A DNA stretch of 64,000 nucleotides from Daedaleopsis sinensis (GCA_033807695.1 CM066309.1:3680596-3744595); one strand, 5' to 3'. Positions 24,301-36,951 are shown, numbered from the stretch's first letter. Notes: generated from the sequence alone by a model not told the origin. Translations and numbers: made by a program.

Positions 24301-25566
24301 ACCGACAACAGTGGACGGACAGGGCACACCGTCCCCGCCCAGTCCAGCATCACGCACACCTCGCTCACACTCCGAGTCCACCCCGGCCCTCTGTGCAGGG
24401 TAGACGCAGATCTCAGACAGCTCATCGGCGCTGCCTCCAACGAGGACACCCGAGGCGCCACGCATCGGGTTGTGGGGTAGTGGCTGCGGGAGCTCGCAGG
24501 ACGACGGGAGCGCAGCGGCCACGACGGCCATCCGAGTACTGCCTCCGGTCGAATGCGACGGGGTAGAGGCGGTGCGGCCCGACTACTACGTGCGGTCGAG
24601 TGCGACGTGACACGAGCCAGTGCTGTCCGCCTACTGCCGGCTCAGCGGGAACCGGGGCGGCGGCCGGAGGAGCGGCGGCTCGGACGGGACGAAGCTCGAC
24701 GATGCAACGGAGACTATCGCGAGCTGCACGGAGGCCTGTAGGTGCTGTGGCCATGGGGGACGACGTCGTGCACAATGTGCTCTGCGGGCGGGAGATCCGG
24801 ACGAGGCTCGCGCCGGAGTAGTGAGTACTTTTGACCGACTCCTGGACGACGGCTGACGCTTTGCACCTTCTTCTGCGATCATGCACATCGTCCAGTGGGT
24901 CTACGAGTCGTCGGACGACAGTGTGTTGCGCTTGCCGTCGGCATGCACGACTACAAGCTCCTGTTCGAGGATTGTGGTGCGTGCTGTTTCGTACTCTCCG
25001 CACCTCTGCGCTAAGGGCTCAGATATTGAAACGCAGAGCGGACAGGCCCGATGAAATAGACGTCGTCGGTGATCTATGGCTCTGGTGTCCGTCTGTGGGT
25101 GTTGGTGAGGTGTGGGAACGCAGCGGGCGACGTTGTACGCTTTCTTGCACCGCGTGAATGCGTTATTCGGGCTGCGACGTGCTGCTCGCCGAAGGTGGGT
25201 GAGCCGGCGGGGTATTCGCTCCGACTGTGTTCTTGAGCATGTTTGACCTGCTCGAGCGGCAGCTCGCAAATGGCGTTAGGGCGAACAGAGACCGGGCTCA
25301 GTCCTTGCGTAGTGTGCGTACTTTGTCTTCGATGCGAGAGGCCGCTTACGGGGCGTGCTGTAGACCTGCACGAGGGGTGTAGAGACTAGCGGCGCGAGCA
25401 CCCGCCACTACGGTGTTCTCTGAAACAGTCAGATATTTACTGCGGTGCTGTATGCTGTAGCTATAACTTATACCCGCCTACCTTTACCGCCGATCCGTGT
25501 AATATGCCGCTGGACTTGCACTTGGCAGGACTGGTTCGGTCTGGCTCGGCTTTCCCTGACCGCTTC
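21304..25566. other. Array spacer 4, non-coding
   Basis: Colinear with spacer 3. The conserved post-gene segment is at about 21,380-21,665, the CRE block at 23,126-23,230, and the exon-like remnant (AWKRQNRV, LLLLRQGDSG, then a GTACGT donor) at about 23,492-23,576. The GC-rich remnant at 24,260-24,830 is related to spacer 3. Several frames of 100-200 codons exist, but none keeps its frame between spacers, so I call no gene. Confidence 0.55.
23126..23230. promoter_or_regulatory. Conserved spacer promoter block with CRE palindrome (spacer 4)
   Basis: GAGAGCAGAT at 23,126-23,135 and a perfect TGACGTCA at 23,223-23,230, followed by a second GTGACG half-site. It lies 2.4 kb before the next F-box ATG. 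Confidence 0.45.
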
Positions 25567-25572
25567 TATAAG
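25567..25572 (+). promoter_or_regulatory. TATA box of array copy D
   Basis: TATAAG in TTCTATAAGCGCTGGG, 61 bp before the ATG at 25,628. The interval is the shortest of the four copies. Confidence 0.58.
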
Positions 25573-25627
25573 CGCTGGGTTCCTTGGATCGATGTCGACC
25601 GCTTCCACCGGTCTCTCTTGCTCAACC

Positions 25628-28236
25628 ATGGACATCGCTCTACATCTAGAACCCCGGGTCCCCGTTGAGGTCGCGGAGAACATCATAGACCAACTCGCCA
25701 GCGTACATCATGCTCAATCCTCCCTCCGCGAATGCGCCCTTGTTTGTCAAGCATGGCTCCCTCGAAGCCGTACCCATCTCTTCTGCACGGTGCGTATCGA
25801 GAGCCTGAAGACACTGAGATCTCTCCAGGGTATCCTCATACCGAGCTTGACACTACGGTCACTCGTTCAATGCGTCGATTTCGATACGGAAGTGCCGACC
25901 GTCGAGCCCAGGGAATGGATCTTCAATTCTGCACCTCTCGTTCTCCTACCACTCCTTCCTAATCTGCACAACTGGACGTTTCGCGGCCAAATGCGATCCA
26001 CTTATCTCGCCTTGCGCCCTACTGCTCTCGCGTGTTTACCGTGCCACTCGGTCATCAACGACCTCAACCTTGTCAATATTAGTCTCGTACGGATGACAGA
26101 TCTCATCAGACTTCTACTAGCCCTTCCGGCCCTTCGGTCGCTACAAGCCACGAAAGTTGTCATTCAAAGGGAGGGATTGTACTTAGAACGTTTTCTGAGT
26201 CGCCTTGTGTGTCGTCTCAGGCTATCAGTTCTGCAGGTAAAGACAGAGTTGTACCGGGTGTTGAATCGATGCTGAGCCGCTGTTTACAGGTTCACAGTGA
26301 TATATACTACCCCCCAGTGTCATCCCTTCTGTGTACACTGGAGAAAGCTGTAACTGCCCATGTGAGGGATCTTGCATTTGATGTGAACGAGGTCGCCACA
26401 AGCAGCATCTGGTTCTCCGGGCAACGTGAGTTTTATTGTTGGTACCCATTCCGATACGGACTCGAAAATGACTATATGCCTGTTAGCACTTCACGCTATT
26501 CATCCCGGATCACTCGCTCCCTATCTCAGCCTTGTCACATTGACAGTCATAATTAGCGATCATCGTGACGTACCCAGGAACATTACTATGGTCAGGCATA
26601 TCATCGAAGTGTTACCCCCCACGGTTGTGACTTTCAACATTGATCTAACACCGTTGAGGAGGAATCAAATGTTGGAATATTTAGCAACATCGCTTAAAAC
26701 CTGGGATCAGTTGGATGATGCCTTGAATATCGCTCGAGAGCTGCACCCACATCTTCGCGACATCAGAATCCTATTGCCTCCAGTCAAACCGAGGGAAGTA
26801 CCTTGGGACATTGGCTGCTTTTTACCCAAGTCAACGGCACGTTCATTATTCCACGTCGTCTCGCCCGTCGGTGAGTCTGCACGTCTCCAGTATATGATTA
26901 GGGATTCTAATCCTAGTTGGGGTCTACGCTAGAAGAACACGCTACGTCTCGCTGGATATATCAGCACCCGGACGAGAGTCTAGCCATGCTCGTGGCTGAT
27001 CCTGCAGGTCGGCTCATAGTCAGCTGCAGCTCAGACTACGTATATTCCTGGAACGTCCTATATGAGATTCTCCGATCCATGAAAAGGGCCAAAGTGGATA
27101 AATTTCCTGTCACCTCGGATTATCATATCCCATGCTTCGCCATCACCCTGCCAGCCAAGGGCCTCTGGAAAGCATCCCTGGGCATTGTCAATCGAGACGG
27201 CGTACACCCCATCTACCCCGTGTCATGGCGCCTCAAGAAGTATGAAATACAGACTCACGTCCTCTGTGGCTCACCTCCTAAGATCGTTTATATAACTGTC
27301 GACGGCGCCGTGCATGCGATCTTCCTACATGACGCCCAACGGTGGTTTCCAAAAGCCAGCCTGAGTGTCCCTGCTCAAGTCCATACCCCATCTTCGAGAC
27401 TTCGTCCTGGCTCATTCGCGGTATCCGCTGACGAGCGATGGGTCGCAGACTGGCATACACCGGGGATGGTGCTCGTATGGAACGTCGTACCCGTTGCTCC
27501 GACACTATATTCCCGATTCGCATTTCCCTCATTCTCAGCTCAAGCCTCCGAGCACAATCAAACCCCGGAGTTCCTCTTGGCCGCAACATTCGAAAGTTGG
27601 CACTCGGATGAGACTGGCCATGGTCTCCACCTTGTCGGCGTGTCGAACCGTGGCGCGGTATGGCGGTGGGACGTCGATACGGGTGCGCTCGTGCACCGTC
27701 CATGGAAGCTCTCGCATGCAGTTGAACTCTCTTCCGACACCTCCGAGTCATCCATCGCGTTCTCCCGCTCAGGACTCCGTCTTGCCTGGATATGTCCAGA
27801 CCAGGGCTCATTGGGGCCTTTTCGAGGCCCTTCGACAGTCCGTGTCGTCGACCTGTCGGGATCTCGACGAACAGGGGGATGCTGTGCCCGGAGTGTCATA
27901 CTGAAGGGACACGACGGGGTGGTCAACGCTTTCGCGCTCGCTCCGTCCGGTGACTACGTCGCGACCGCATCCGCGGACCTCACAGCGCGGCTGTGGAAGA
28001 CGGAGAACGGAGAGTGTGTCCGCATCTTCACAGAGCACGAGGCGGCGGTGACACATGTGGTTATCTCGGCCGACGGGGGCATCCTCGCATCTGGGGCAGA
28101 GGATGGGACGGTGTGCGCGTGGAGGATGATAGATATTCTGGTGAACATAAGGATTACAGTGCAAACTTCGGCGGATTCGGAGGACTCAGCGGATGACGTT
28201 GAGATTCTGTCAAATGCGGCGATGAGCAAGCGGTAG
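25628..28236 (+). CDS. F-box/WD40 protein, array copy D (810 aa)
   Basis: The proposed exons are 25,628-26,236, 26,290-26,425, 26,487-26,870 and 26,933-28,236, giving 811 codons. The F-box (PRVPVEVAENIIDQLA, then RECALVCQAWLPRSRTHLF) lies at residues about 5-55. The last exon carries the WD40-like part with GHDGVVNAFALAPSGDY and TASADLTARLWK. The C-terminus is about 30 residues longer than in the other copies and is acidic and Ser-rich (SADSEDSADDVEIL). Exon 1 is about 30 bp shorter than in the other copies. It is the last complete member of the array towards the telomere. Confidence 0.84.
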
Positions 28237-30100
28237 AGGCGGAAAGTAGGGGCTACCGAAGACACGGTATTCGTGGTCATGGTGAGCGACACTTACCCGA
28301 TGACTCGTACTTCATCCTCGAGTTGAAATAGCACATATCCGAAAGCTGATTATGAAGATCTTCCATCCAGTTCATCGCGTTCAAATGGACTTTTTTGGTG
28401 CGCATCTGTACTATGCGAGAGGATTATGTACGTTATGTGCAAAATGTCAGCTGCGACTCGCATTCGAGAAAAGGGCACACCTGGTAACATATAGAGATCT
28501 ACTTGGAGTGGTGAGCAGCAGATGACGGACGTCGTTGGGTACTGCGTACATGCTTTCTATCATTAGACGAGCTGTGGCTCGCGCTGTGGGTGCATGGGGT
28601 AACATGGCTAATGTGGCATGTACACAGGCTTTGAGACGACTCGTGTGCTCTTGAATACTCTGATAGTCCCCCTGTAAACCTTGGAGCGAGCGGTGCTGAG
28701 CAGCCCGTGCCGTGTCCGATGAGACAGCGTGACCGTCATCTCCGGCTAGGCTGCCCGCCTGGCGGGACTCAGACTCGGGCCTTCGCCCCGATTGGGACAA
28801 CTCTAACGCACGTAGTCGCAACGCGAGCGTGTCCCGACTCCTGACAGCATATGCATATTTAAAGTAGACAAGGTGCGGTCGTGCACACCCTGCTCAGGAG
28901 GTACGCGAGTGTGTAGCAAAGATACGACGAGGACAGTTCCGGACGTGTGGTCTTGTGCGATCTGCGGTGTGTCGATGGACGGTGCACACTCGGGATCCCG
29001 ACTTCTGCGGATCCCTCGCTCGGGACGTCGACGGTCTGGACTGGTCTGCAGGGGCCGTATCGACGAGTGGAGGGACTATGGAGGGCACTGTTGTGTTAAT
29101 GCTGAGCCAAAGTCTACAGACGTTTCTTGGTGGTGTGGTGCGACTCCCGAGCGGAGTTTGCGTCTGAGCGAAGGTGGCATGGGGTTCTGGGGACGCGAAG
29201 ATCAACGCGGACAAGCTTACTAAGACGGCGGACTTATGCAGCAGCGTGCCATGCACATGGCAATACTCCGTGGTACATGCCGACAGCCTGAACGAGTGTG
29301 GACTCTCCTGCCAGCTGGCTGTTGTTACCGCCTAGGACTCCAGGAGAGACTCAGAGGTAATAGTGCGACCGGACAGACGCAGCCGGATATCACGACGCGC
29401 TCTTGACCTTAGGACCTACTTCCAACTGCCCCCAGCTCATTTCGCCCGACGCAGGACGTCTCCAGCGTGCAAGTGTGTGTTGTGGATGATCGTTGCCAGG
29501 GTGATTTCCGCGAAGGTCAAGCTAGAGAAAACTTCGGCGGAGTTTCCGGGGCGCAGAAAGAAGCCCATATGGTTGGCTGGCAGGATACACAAAGCAGACG
29601 AGAGGCGAACCAAAAACACCGTAGCTTCATTCACAGAGCAGACCGTCACCGTACAGGCTAGAGTTACAGTAGACGGTGGCGGGAAGGCCGACAGTGCTTC
29701 AGGCGCCTAGTATGATGTCACGTGCGTTTGTCGCAGCGCCTCCTCCAGGCCGAGTCCTCCGAGTCCGAGCTACCACCATCGTTCATCCTCTGAGTCGCGC
29801 TCGTTGCTTCTCTCGTTAGCTAGCGGCCGCCATTACACCCGCGGTGGACTCCTACCGCTCTTCCGCAGGCTATTCCGCACAGAAACACTCACAGTCACTC
29901 CGGCGCGAGCACGCGGGGAGGGTCCGACACGACAAGATGCCAAGCGATTGACCCAACTGGAGCGCCCGGTGTGGAAGATCCACGAAGGCATGTTCAGCTG
30001 CTGCAGGCTCCTTTCTTCGCAGTATTAGCGACTGAACTTTGTGCATGGTTAGTTTGAGGACGCGACCAACAAACATTGCTACTCACATCCCAATCGACGC
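28237..30100. other. Array spacer 5 (truncated unit), non-coding
   Basis: It begins like the other spacers after the stop codon (28,240-28,480). It contains a CRE-block variant at 29,634-29,720 and a faint version of the exon-like remnant at about 29,950-30,010 (RLTQLERPVWK). No TATAAGCGCTG box or F-box exon follows, so the array breaks off here. Confidence 0.5.
29634..29724. promoter_or_regulatory. Degenerate CRE block (spacer 5)
   Basis: CAGAGCAGAC at 29,634-29,643 and TGATGTCA at 29,713-29,720, overlapping an E-box CACGTG at 29,719-29,724. It has one mismatch to the CRE found in intact units and no downstream F-box gene. Confidence 0.3.
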
Positions 30101-32439
30101 CTTCGCACTTCCTTTCGCTGTGGATGGAGAGGGCAATGGCACTTATTAGGCAGAAGCAGGTGAGTAAGTATTCGAGTCTTGTCTCATGTCAGCTCCGAAC
30201 GCACACGTACCAGACGTCGGACGCGTCAAAACGGACAATTGTGCACTGGCATGTACGGTCAGCAACTTGGCCATTGCGGGCTCACGTTAACCGTGGGTGC
30301 TGCAAGGATAGGAGTCAGAATAGCACTTTGCCGAGAGAACATATTTGATGCAAGTGACCATTAAATCGTAGACCGACCAATGTTCCTCGAGGCGCCAGCA
30401 CAGCGAGCCCGACAGCGAGCACGGCCCCGCACTGTCGTCGGGGAGAAGTGGACACGCCAAGTCGGACACTCGGATCGGGCACGGCCCGCACGGGTTGCAC
30501 CCTGTCTGGGACAAGTCGTTCGTTGTCGCTGTCCAGGGTGTCCTACTCCGCCCATTCATCCTGCGGACATCTCTTATATCGCTAGCTAGAACTACCTCGC
30601 TCAGGCCTTCTCTAGCTGCGGTCTCAAAGCACCTCTACGCTCCAAGCACTCCGCCACTCCGCCGCTGCTCTGTCGGCGTGCACCCCGCTGGCCTACACGG
30701 ATATTTGTATCGACGACGACGGCTCCCTTGCCGTTATCTCCAGGTTTAGTTATCCCCGTAATGGAGGGCATGGAACAGGTGAGCATACTTAGCTATCAGA
30801 TTCGCCACATATCATTCTCGTCCTCCACCTGCCCTTGACCCATGCAAATGCAAGACTCGACTCTTCCATCACTATCCGGCAGAGCATCATTTGCACCATT
30901 CACTTGTGTCCGCACCGTGCATTGCGAATGTGATTGATTTTCGACTGTTTTCGAATTCGATATTGACGGTCATACCTCAGAACTAGTCCTGCTGGGTATC
31001 TTCTTTGTGCTGCTAGTATGCCGAGTCCTCGACGAGGTCCTTCGACCGTCTCATTACACGCTGAACTAGCCGACCACCCACTCCGCTTTATCCTCTTTGT
31101 CCGGCTCTCACCTGGACGCCACCGCTGGACTTCCTGAAATGGCGACCTACGGTGTCCGCTGCCTCTGCGATTTCGCCTGTCTGCCCACCACCTACGCGTC
31201 GGACGGTCCCTACGTCGCTCTTCGACCCCGATTTGGTGCCCCGCCCTCAACTTCCCTGTGCGCGGTACTCCCTGAGGCCCGCCGTGAGGTCGTGTCCGCC
31301 GCAATGTCGATTCCGGAATCGTCGTCGAACGGCAGGTCGCGCCCGCCGGCGCACGCGTGTACAACGTCGCACCGAGGTCCGCACATCCCCGCGCGCTCGC
31401 ACGCTCGCCAGTCTACCCATCGCCGCTCGCTCCTCTCGCTGCGCACATACCTGCGCCCTGAGACGCCCTGCCGTGCTGTTGCTTTCGATCAATTCGGTGG
31501 GGCCTACCTCAGTCCATCCCGCGCGCGAGGGGTCCTCTGCACATGCCCCGTCGAAGCGGGTGGTATGGGATGCGGCGGACGAGCTGCGAGAGGAGGTTGG
31601 CTGGCTGGCCTGGTATGTCGCTCGCCCTTCCAGACTCGGTCGAGGGTACGTGCCCCCGACACGAACGGGGCACGGCGAGATGTAAAGCTCGCACAGGCTG
31701 TAGTGACAGTGACGCGATGCCGTGCAGTGGGGACGTGAGTGTGGGCTCACGGATAGACGCGACCTGTATGCATGGCGACGGGTGACAGGTGGGAGAGGTA
31801 CTGCGGACGGAGGGTCTGCTCGGGCTGGGCCTGTGAGTGTCCGCATAATCCATGGCGGCAGAGTTCTGACGTTCAGCACCTGCAGCTTCCCCCACAACGT
31901 TCAATACGCGCATCCTCAGCAAGGCTACGGGCCGTAGGACGACTCAGCTAGCATCCCCAGGAATGCTTCGTGCGGCGAAGAAGCTAGCGAGTACTCGGCC
32001 GCGACATCGTTCGAGGTCCTGACGTCACCCTTAGGTCACCGTGAGGGCAGACCAGTGCAGACGAGTGCATGTTCATCCCGCTGCGTCCGTATACCTGTGG
32101 TAAGTCTCTTCCCCCGAATTATGCTGGACCGCACTCATGAATCGACTGTTTCGTCAAATGTTGGCCTGCTGCCGATCCCTCTCTTTGCTCCTATCCGCAG
32201 CTAGTCTCAACCAGAGGGCATCCTGCACCCTCACGCCTATGCTCCTACTCGACCTTCAAGGTGACGGCGTAGAATAGCGGCGGCACGCCGTCTGCAGGCT
32301 GGCCTCCGACCGTCGTCTCACGCCTGCCGCATAGCAGAAGTAGACGGTCTTCGTGTCGAGATGCGAGGCTCGGCAGATTGTTAGTCACAGTCACAGTCGG
32401 CACACCATGTCGTCGGAATGCGTGGGCACGGTCCCGGAC
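30101..32439. other. Non-coding, no recognisable gene
   Basis: Several open frames on both strands are GC-driven and share no motif with known families that I can see. A stretch at about 31,025-31,060 (CTCGACGAGGTCCTTCGACC) resembles a piece of the array WD40 exon and may be a remnant. I see no complete gene, RNA gene or mobile element. Confidence 0.4.
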
Positions 32440-32850
32440 GGGACGTCAAGCTTTCAAGACCGGGATTCCCCCTCGTCGCCGATACCGAGCGTGTCGCGGT
32501 CTCCCCTTCAGGACTCGCACGCCCTTACCACGAGCAGCAGGATGCACTGCAGGGACCAACAGGTCTAGCCCCGGAGGCGCTTCGGCAGTATGCATCTGCG
32601 ATCTCTCGGAATACATGAAATCAGAGGACCGCCGCGACGTGCTCCGAGTGTTCTCCGAGGAGACGATGCGCTGGTGAGCATGGCCGCAGTAAGTCTGGAC
32701 CACCCGCGTTGTAGAAGACGTGCGACGGGTCGTTCGCGGAGCACCGCTTGCGGGTGACACGTCGTGGTCTCGGACGATGGGGGAGTGTGCATGTGAAAGA
32801 CGGATGAGCTTGAGATCCTCTCTCACGGAGTCAGGTGCTGAGAGTGTGGT
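32440..32850 (+). pseudogene. Decayed WD40 exon of the array family
   Basis: Segment by segment this follows the last 600 bp of the array genes. CGCGGTCTCCCCTTCAGGAC at about 32,495 corresponds to the conserved TCGCGTTCTCCCGCTCGGGA. TCGGCAGTATGCATCTGCGA corresponds to the ACAGTCCGTGTCATCGAC region. TTCGCGGAGCACCGCTTGCG corresponds to TTCACGGAGCACGAGGCGGC. GGAGTGTGCATGTGAAAG corresponds to GGACGGTGTGCGTGAAGAAG. The frame is broken by stops and indels, and no F-box exons precede it. It is a sixth, dead member and lies past the right end of the array. The boundaries are approximate. Confidence 0.55.
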
Positions 32851-34330
32851 TTCTACTGGTTTCGATGGGCGGGCGCAGAGCGGGATGTAGGATATGGGAT
32901 ATGGGATGTGATGGATCCGGATGTGAGTGCCTTGTTTGGCCTGGACGTCAAGAGACTAACCGTGCTCGCGGGTTTGCAGAGTGACCAGGTTGCGCAGATC
33001 ACGACACGGGTCTCGCCCTGACGGACCTGTGGAAAGACTCGATCGGTCAGAGTTGAATCATGAGAGTGATCGGCTGGTAGAAGTCGGATCGACGGGCGAT
33101 CGAAGAATCTACTCCGAAGCCCGCGATGCGACTGAAAACGAGGGTAAATCCGGAGAGGCAAACCACACATAATCCACGGTGAACTGGCCGCGTTTATCGG
33201 TGTGCAATGCTGACTTTCAGCGACAGACGGGCCTTGGCATGCGCAGTTACCGTGCTCTTGCGCTTCCTCAATACCCCAGCGCCTCCACTCTCCCTCCAGC
33301 GCGGACACAACAAGTCAAACGAGCTCAAGAGAGTGCGCACTTACCCTTGTGTTCGACTCTATAGTTGGTTACAGGAGTCGTTCGCGCCGGCGAGCAGCTG
33401 GGACACACACTGCGGGGCCGCTCGCCCAAATTGACCCCACGGTGCACGGCACCCTACCTCACTCGGCGCGCATGTTGCGCTCGGGACTTCATCGGCGCGG
33501 GAGCAGCGGGTACGTATACGCATCTCTATACGATAAGGTTCAAGTTGCTGCATCGTACTAATACATCTGCCACGGGACGCGGGGGCCCACCGGGTGCGGA
33601 GCTGCCCGCGGCCTGTATTACGTGGAGTGTCCGAGGACGAGAACGAGACCGAGAGCCAAGAGGGGACGGGGACAGGATACGGACGAGGGGGGACAAGACC
33701 GAGCACAGAACGCAGCGTGGCGCGGGAGGTTGGGCATCGCCGGTCGCCAGCGAACCCGGCACTCGATGCTCGACGCTCGACGCTCGACGTTCGACGTTCG
33801 ACGGTGGTCATTCGACAGCCCGCATTCATATTCGCGCGCGAGCTACGACAGGGCCGAAGGCAGAGGGGACGGGGAGGGGATATAGACACCAAGTATCGTA
33901 AGACAGCATGATAACAACAAAGTACACGGAGGAGGGAGCGTGCGTGGTGGCCGTAGCCGGTTCCGATAGCGACACCGCCGGGCGTGGGCCGGTCCATGGA
34001 GAATCGTAGAGAAGAGAAGAAAAGACAACGCGACGCAAGAACAGGGTGCCCGCGGAGGGGGGCGTCTATGCGGATGGAAGGGGACGAGGGGAGAGGGAAG
34101 ATAGGGACGGAGGGCGGAGAAGGGGGAGGGGGAGGGGGAGGGCGATCGTGCAGGTCGAGCGAGCCGCGACGCGCGCAACGAGGGCGCCGCACAGACGACC
34201 GCCCGTCCTTGCGTGTATGCGTGTGCGTGCGTGCGCAGCCGCACCGAAGGATAATGATAGGATGCGAGAGAATAGGTTAGGGGCGGCGTGCAGGCCGGCG
34301 CGCAGCGGGCTGTGGCTCCGGCGCGCGCTG
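32851..34330. other. Non-coding, with microsatellite-like tracts
   Basis: No gene is apparent. At 32,888-32,915 there is a GGATATGGGAT micro-repeat. At 33,766-33,805 there is a CTCGACGCT/TTCGACG 9-bp repeat. At 34,078-34,145 there is a purine-only stretch with GGGGGA repeats. The end of this interval is the 3' flank of the Chs7 gene on the minus strand. Confidence 0.5.
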
Positions 34331-36951
34331 TCACCGCGGGTAGTACACTTCGTCCTCCCACGATTCTGCGGAGGGCGAGGGCGGCGTGCGTCAGTAATGT
34401 GATAGACACGCCGGACGAGAGAGCGGAGACGGGGTGGAGACGGTCGACAGGGAGGCGGGCGGAGGACGCACCTTCTGTGATACTGCGCCATGCGAGGTAG
34501 AGCACGCCGACTGCGGCCGTCTCCAGCAGCGTGGCGATGAACGACCCGTCCACCTTCTTCGCAGCACCCTGGAAGACACGAGTCAGCACGCGCACGGACG
34601 GACAGCGGGGAGGGAACGACGCACATCGCAAATGACCTTGCTCAGCAAGAAAAAGTCCAGCTGGCTGAGGACGAAGAGGACCGCCGCCAGGACGTAGTAC
34701 CACATCGGGCGCACTTCGTTCAGCATCCCGAGCACGACGTACACCATGATCACCAGGTACAGAATCGCAGCGCTACAGCGGGCGGGTCAGCACGGCACGG
34801 ACGCGGCGCGGAACAGGCGGAGACGGAGACACTCACGCGCCCGGCCAGATGTTCGTGAGCACGAAGAGCGGGATGTTGTGCAGGTCCGCGGGCGGGTCCG
34901 ACGGCCCGAAGACGTTCGTGAAGTGGAACCCGGTGTCGAGCGCGATGTACGTCGTCGCGGCGAGGAACGCGGCCGCGAAGAAGTCGAACGGCTGTGCGGG
35001 GGTGTCAGAGTCGGCCGCCTGCGAGCGTGGGCAGAGAGACGCACCACTAGTGAGCTGATCGTGCCGTCCTCGACGACTTGCGTGCTGACGATCGCGTTCC
35101 CGAGCAGCGCCCAGAAGGTCGCGGCGACGAAGCCCGCGTGGACGGCGGTGATGGCCGTAAGAGCCGTGGAGCCCTGCTCGAGGAAGGACCCGGTGGAGAT
35201 GAGTTGCAGGGGGAGGGTGACGAGGTAGAGCACGAGGAATATTCGGAACTCGACTCGACCTGGAGAACGAGATGTGTCAGTGTCTCTTCTGGAAAGCGGA
35301 CGAAAAGAAGTGTAGCGTATAGAATGATGGCTCGCGTGCGCGCGACACGGTCATGGCAAGTCGCAGTACCACGAAGTACCGTACACGAGGCGCGAAATGG
35401 ATAGTCTGGCCATCCGCGACCGCCGCGAAAGCATAGCCTGGACACCCAAACATCGTCGAATAGTGGTGGCTGGACGTCAAGCGTGCATGAGGGGCCCCCG
35501 AACATCACCCGAGCTGATCCTCGTGTCGACGACGGCGAGTTACCGCCCGTGTTCGCCGTTGCGTCGTCGTGCAGAACGAGACAGTCGCAGATGCGAGAGT
35601 CGAAGGGCCGGGAGAGAGGGGGAGACGCGGCGACGTAGTGAACAGACAGATGGTTATACTGGCGAGGAATGCGATGTCGATGGCAAGACTAGGGCGAGCA
35701 CCGGGCGGGAGACGATGCTTGTGAAGGACGGCGGTTGCCAGCAGACAGAATGCGAGCCATCGGGTATGTTGACCGCAGTGTACGCGCACATGCGCCGTCA
35801 AGGGAGAGGGGATGGGGACTTGAGCGCATGCACGCACAGCGGGAGCCCGTCGCCTTCGTGGCGACAATGTGGGGCCTACGACACATGCGAGGCGAGCTGC
35901 TCGCGCTCCCACATGGACGTCGCGGTCGGTTCGCATCCCCCGGCTGTGCTCATCTCCGCTCGCTGTCGCGGCCACAGCCCCCACAGGTGAGCAGGGAGCT
36001 CTTGAAGTATCGACGCGGGTGAAGACGTTGTCGACGCGAGCCAATATCCGCAATAGTGCAGGGAGGGGCACGGTCATATGGCCGCGGACATGCACGAACG
36101 GGGTCTCGACCGGTAGCGGGTGAGGAGAGTCGCGACGCCGGGTAGAAGGTTGAGCGATGGTGGGCTATGGGCGAGTATCGGGGGAAGGTGTGGCGAGGGG
36201 ACAAGGAAATACGAATTCGGAGGGGTGTGGGAACGCGGGTGAGCCCAGTTCACGAGTGGAATTACGGCAGAGTGTGCACCGGTAGAGGGAGAGGGGTTGG
36301 ACAGCGTGCGTGTTGGAGCTAGAATGCGTCGTCTGGGATAGTCTGGGAGGCCTCGCGCGAGGGGAGGGGGCGGTGACGAACGCGGACGTGTGGCAAGGGC
36401 GATATGGAGGGTGTGGCAAGCGCGACATGGAGGGCGAGCAGGGCTGCCTGGCAGAGAGCGTCGCCAAGATGGCAGAGACCGCACAGAAGGTGCTCCGAGA
36501 GGTTGGGACGAGGGAGCGAGTCTTGCGGATGGGCAGGTGGAGGAGCAATCAAGCGACGAGGGCGGATACGAACTTGAAGGGGAGAGAAAGGAAAGAGAAA
36601 GAGAGAAAGAGCTCACCTACGGCCGCTCTCCTCCGGGTGGTGAGTACGACGAGGAAGATGAGGAAAAGGATGCAGAGGCCGGACGCGACGATGTTGGCGA
36701 TGTTGGCGAGGGAGCCCTCATGGCCGACGCGGGGGATGCCACACGCTGGGTTCACGCCGACGGGCGCAGAGGCGGGGTCGGCAGAGACACCGACGAAGGT
36801 CGAGTTGCTGTGCGATTGCAGCTGGAGATAGACGTGAGCTCGGGGATACGGGAGGGCGGGGGATCGGACGTACCTGGCGATAGAAGAGATTGCACCAGGG
36901 GTATGAGGGCACGGATTTACAGAGGGGCGCAAAGTCCCCGAAGCGGGTCAT
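34331..36951 (-). CDS. CHS7: Chitin synthase export chaperone (Chs7 family, 310 aa)
   Basis: Seven exons on the minus strand can be joined: 36,951-36,874, 36,821-36,617, 35,259-35,045, 34,991-34,837, 34,772-34,625, 34,568-34,472 and 34,365-34,331. They give exactly 311 codons. The protein starts MTRFGDFAPLCKSVPSYPWC and has about seven hydrophobic segments (for example NIVASGLCILFLIFLVVL, the LYLVTLPLQL region, ILYLVIMVYVVLGML and MWYYVLAAVLFVL). It ends WEDEVYYPR, a typical end for this family. Chs7 proteins sit in the ER membrane and are needed for exit of class IV chitin synthase (yeast Chs3) to the cell surface (family knowledge). Intron 2 is 1,357 bp, against about 50-110 bp for the others. 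This housekeeping-type gene sits between a degraded gene array and a repeat island. Confidence 0.92.

Noticed and set aside
30380..30540. Possible C2-domain fragment (KSDTRIGHGPHGLHPVWDKSF)
   Set aside because: One motif of the HPVWDKSF type in a single short frame; no start, no flanking domain sequence and no intron structure could be found.
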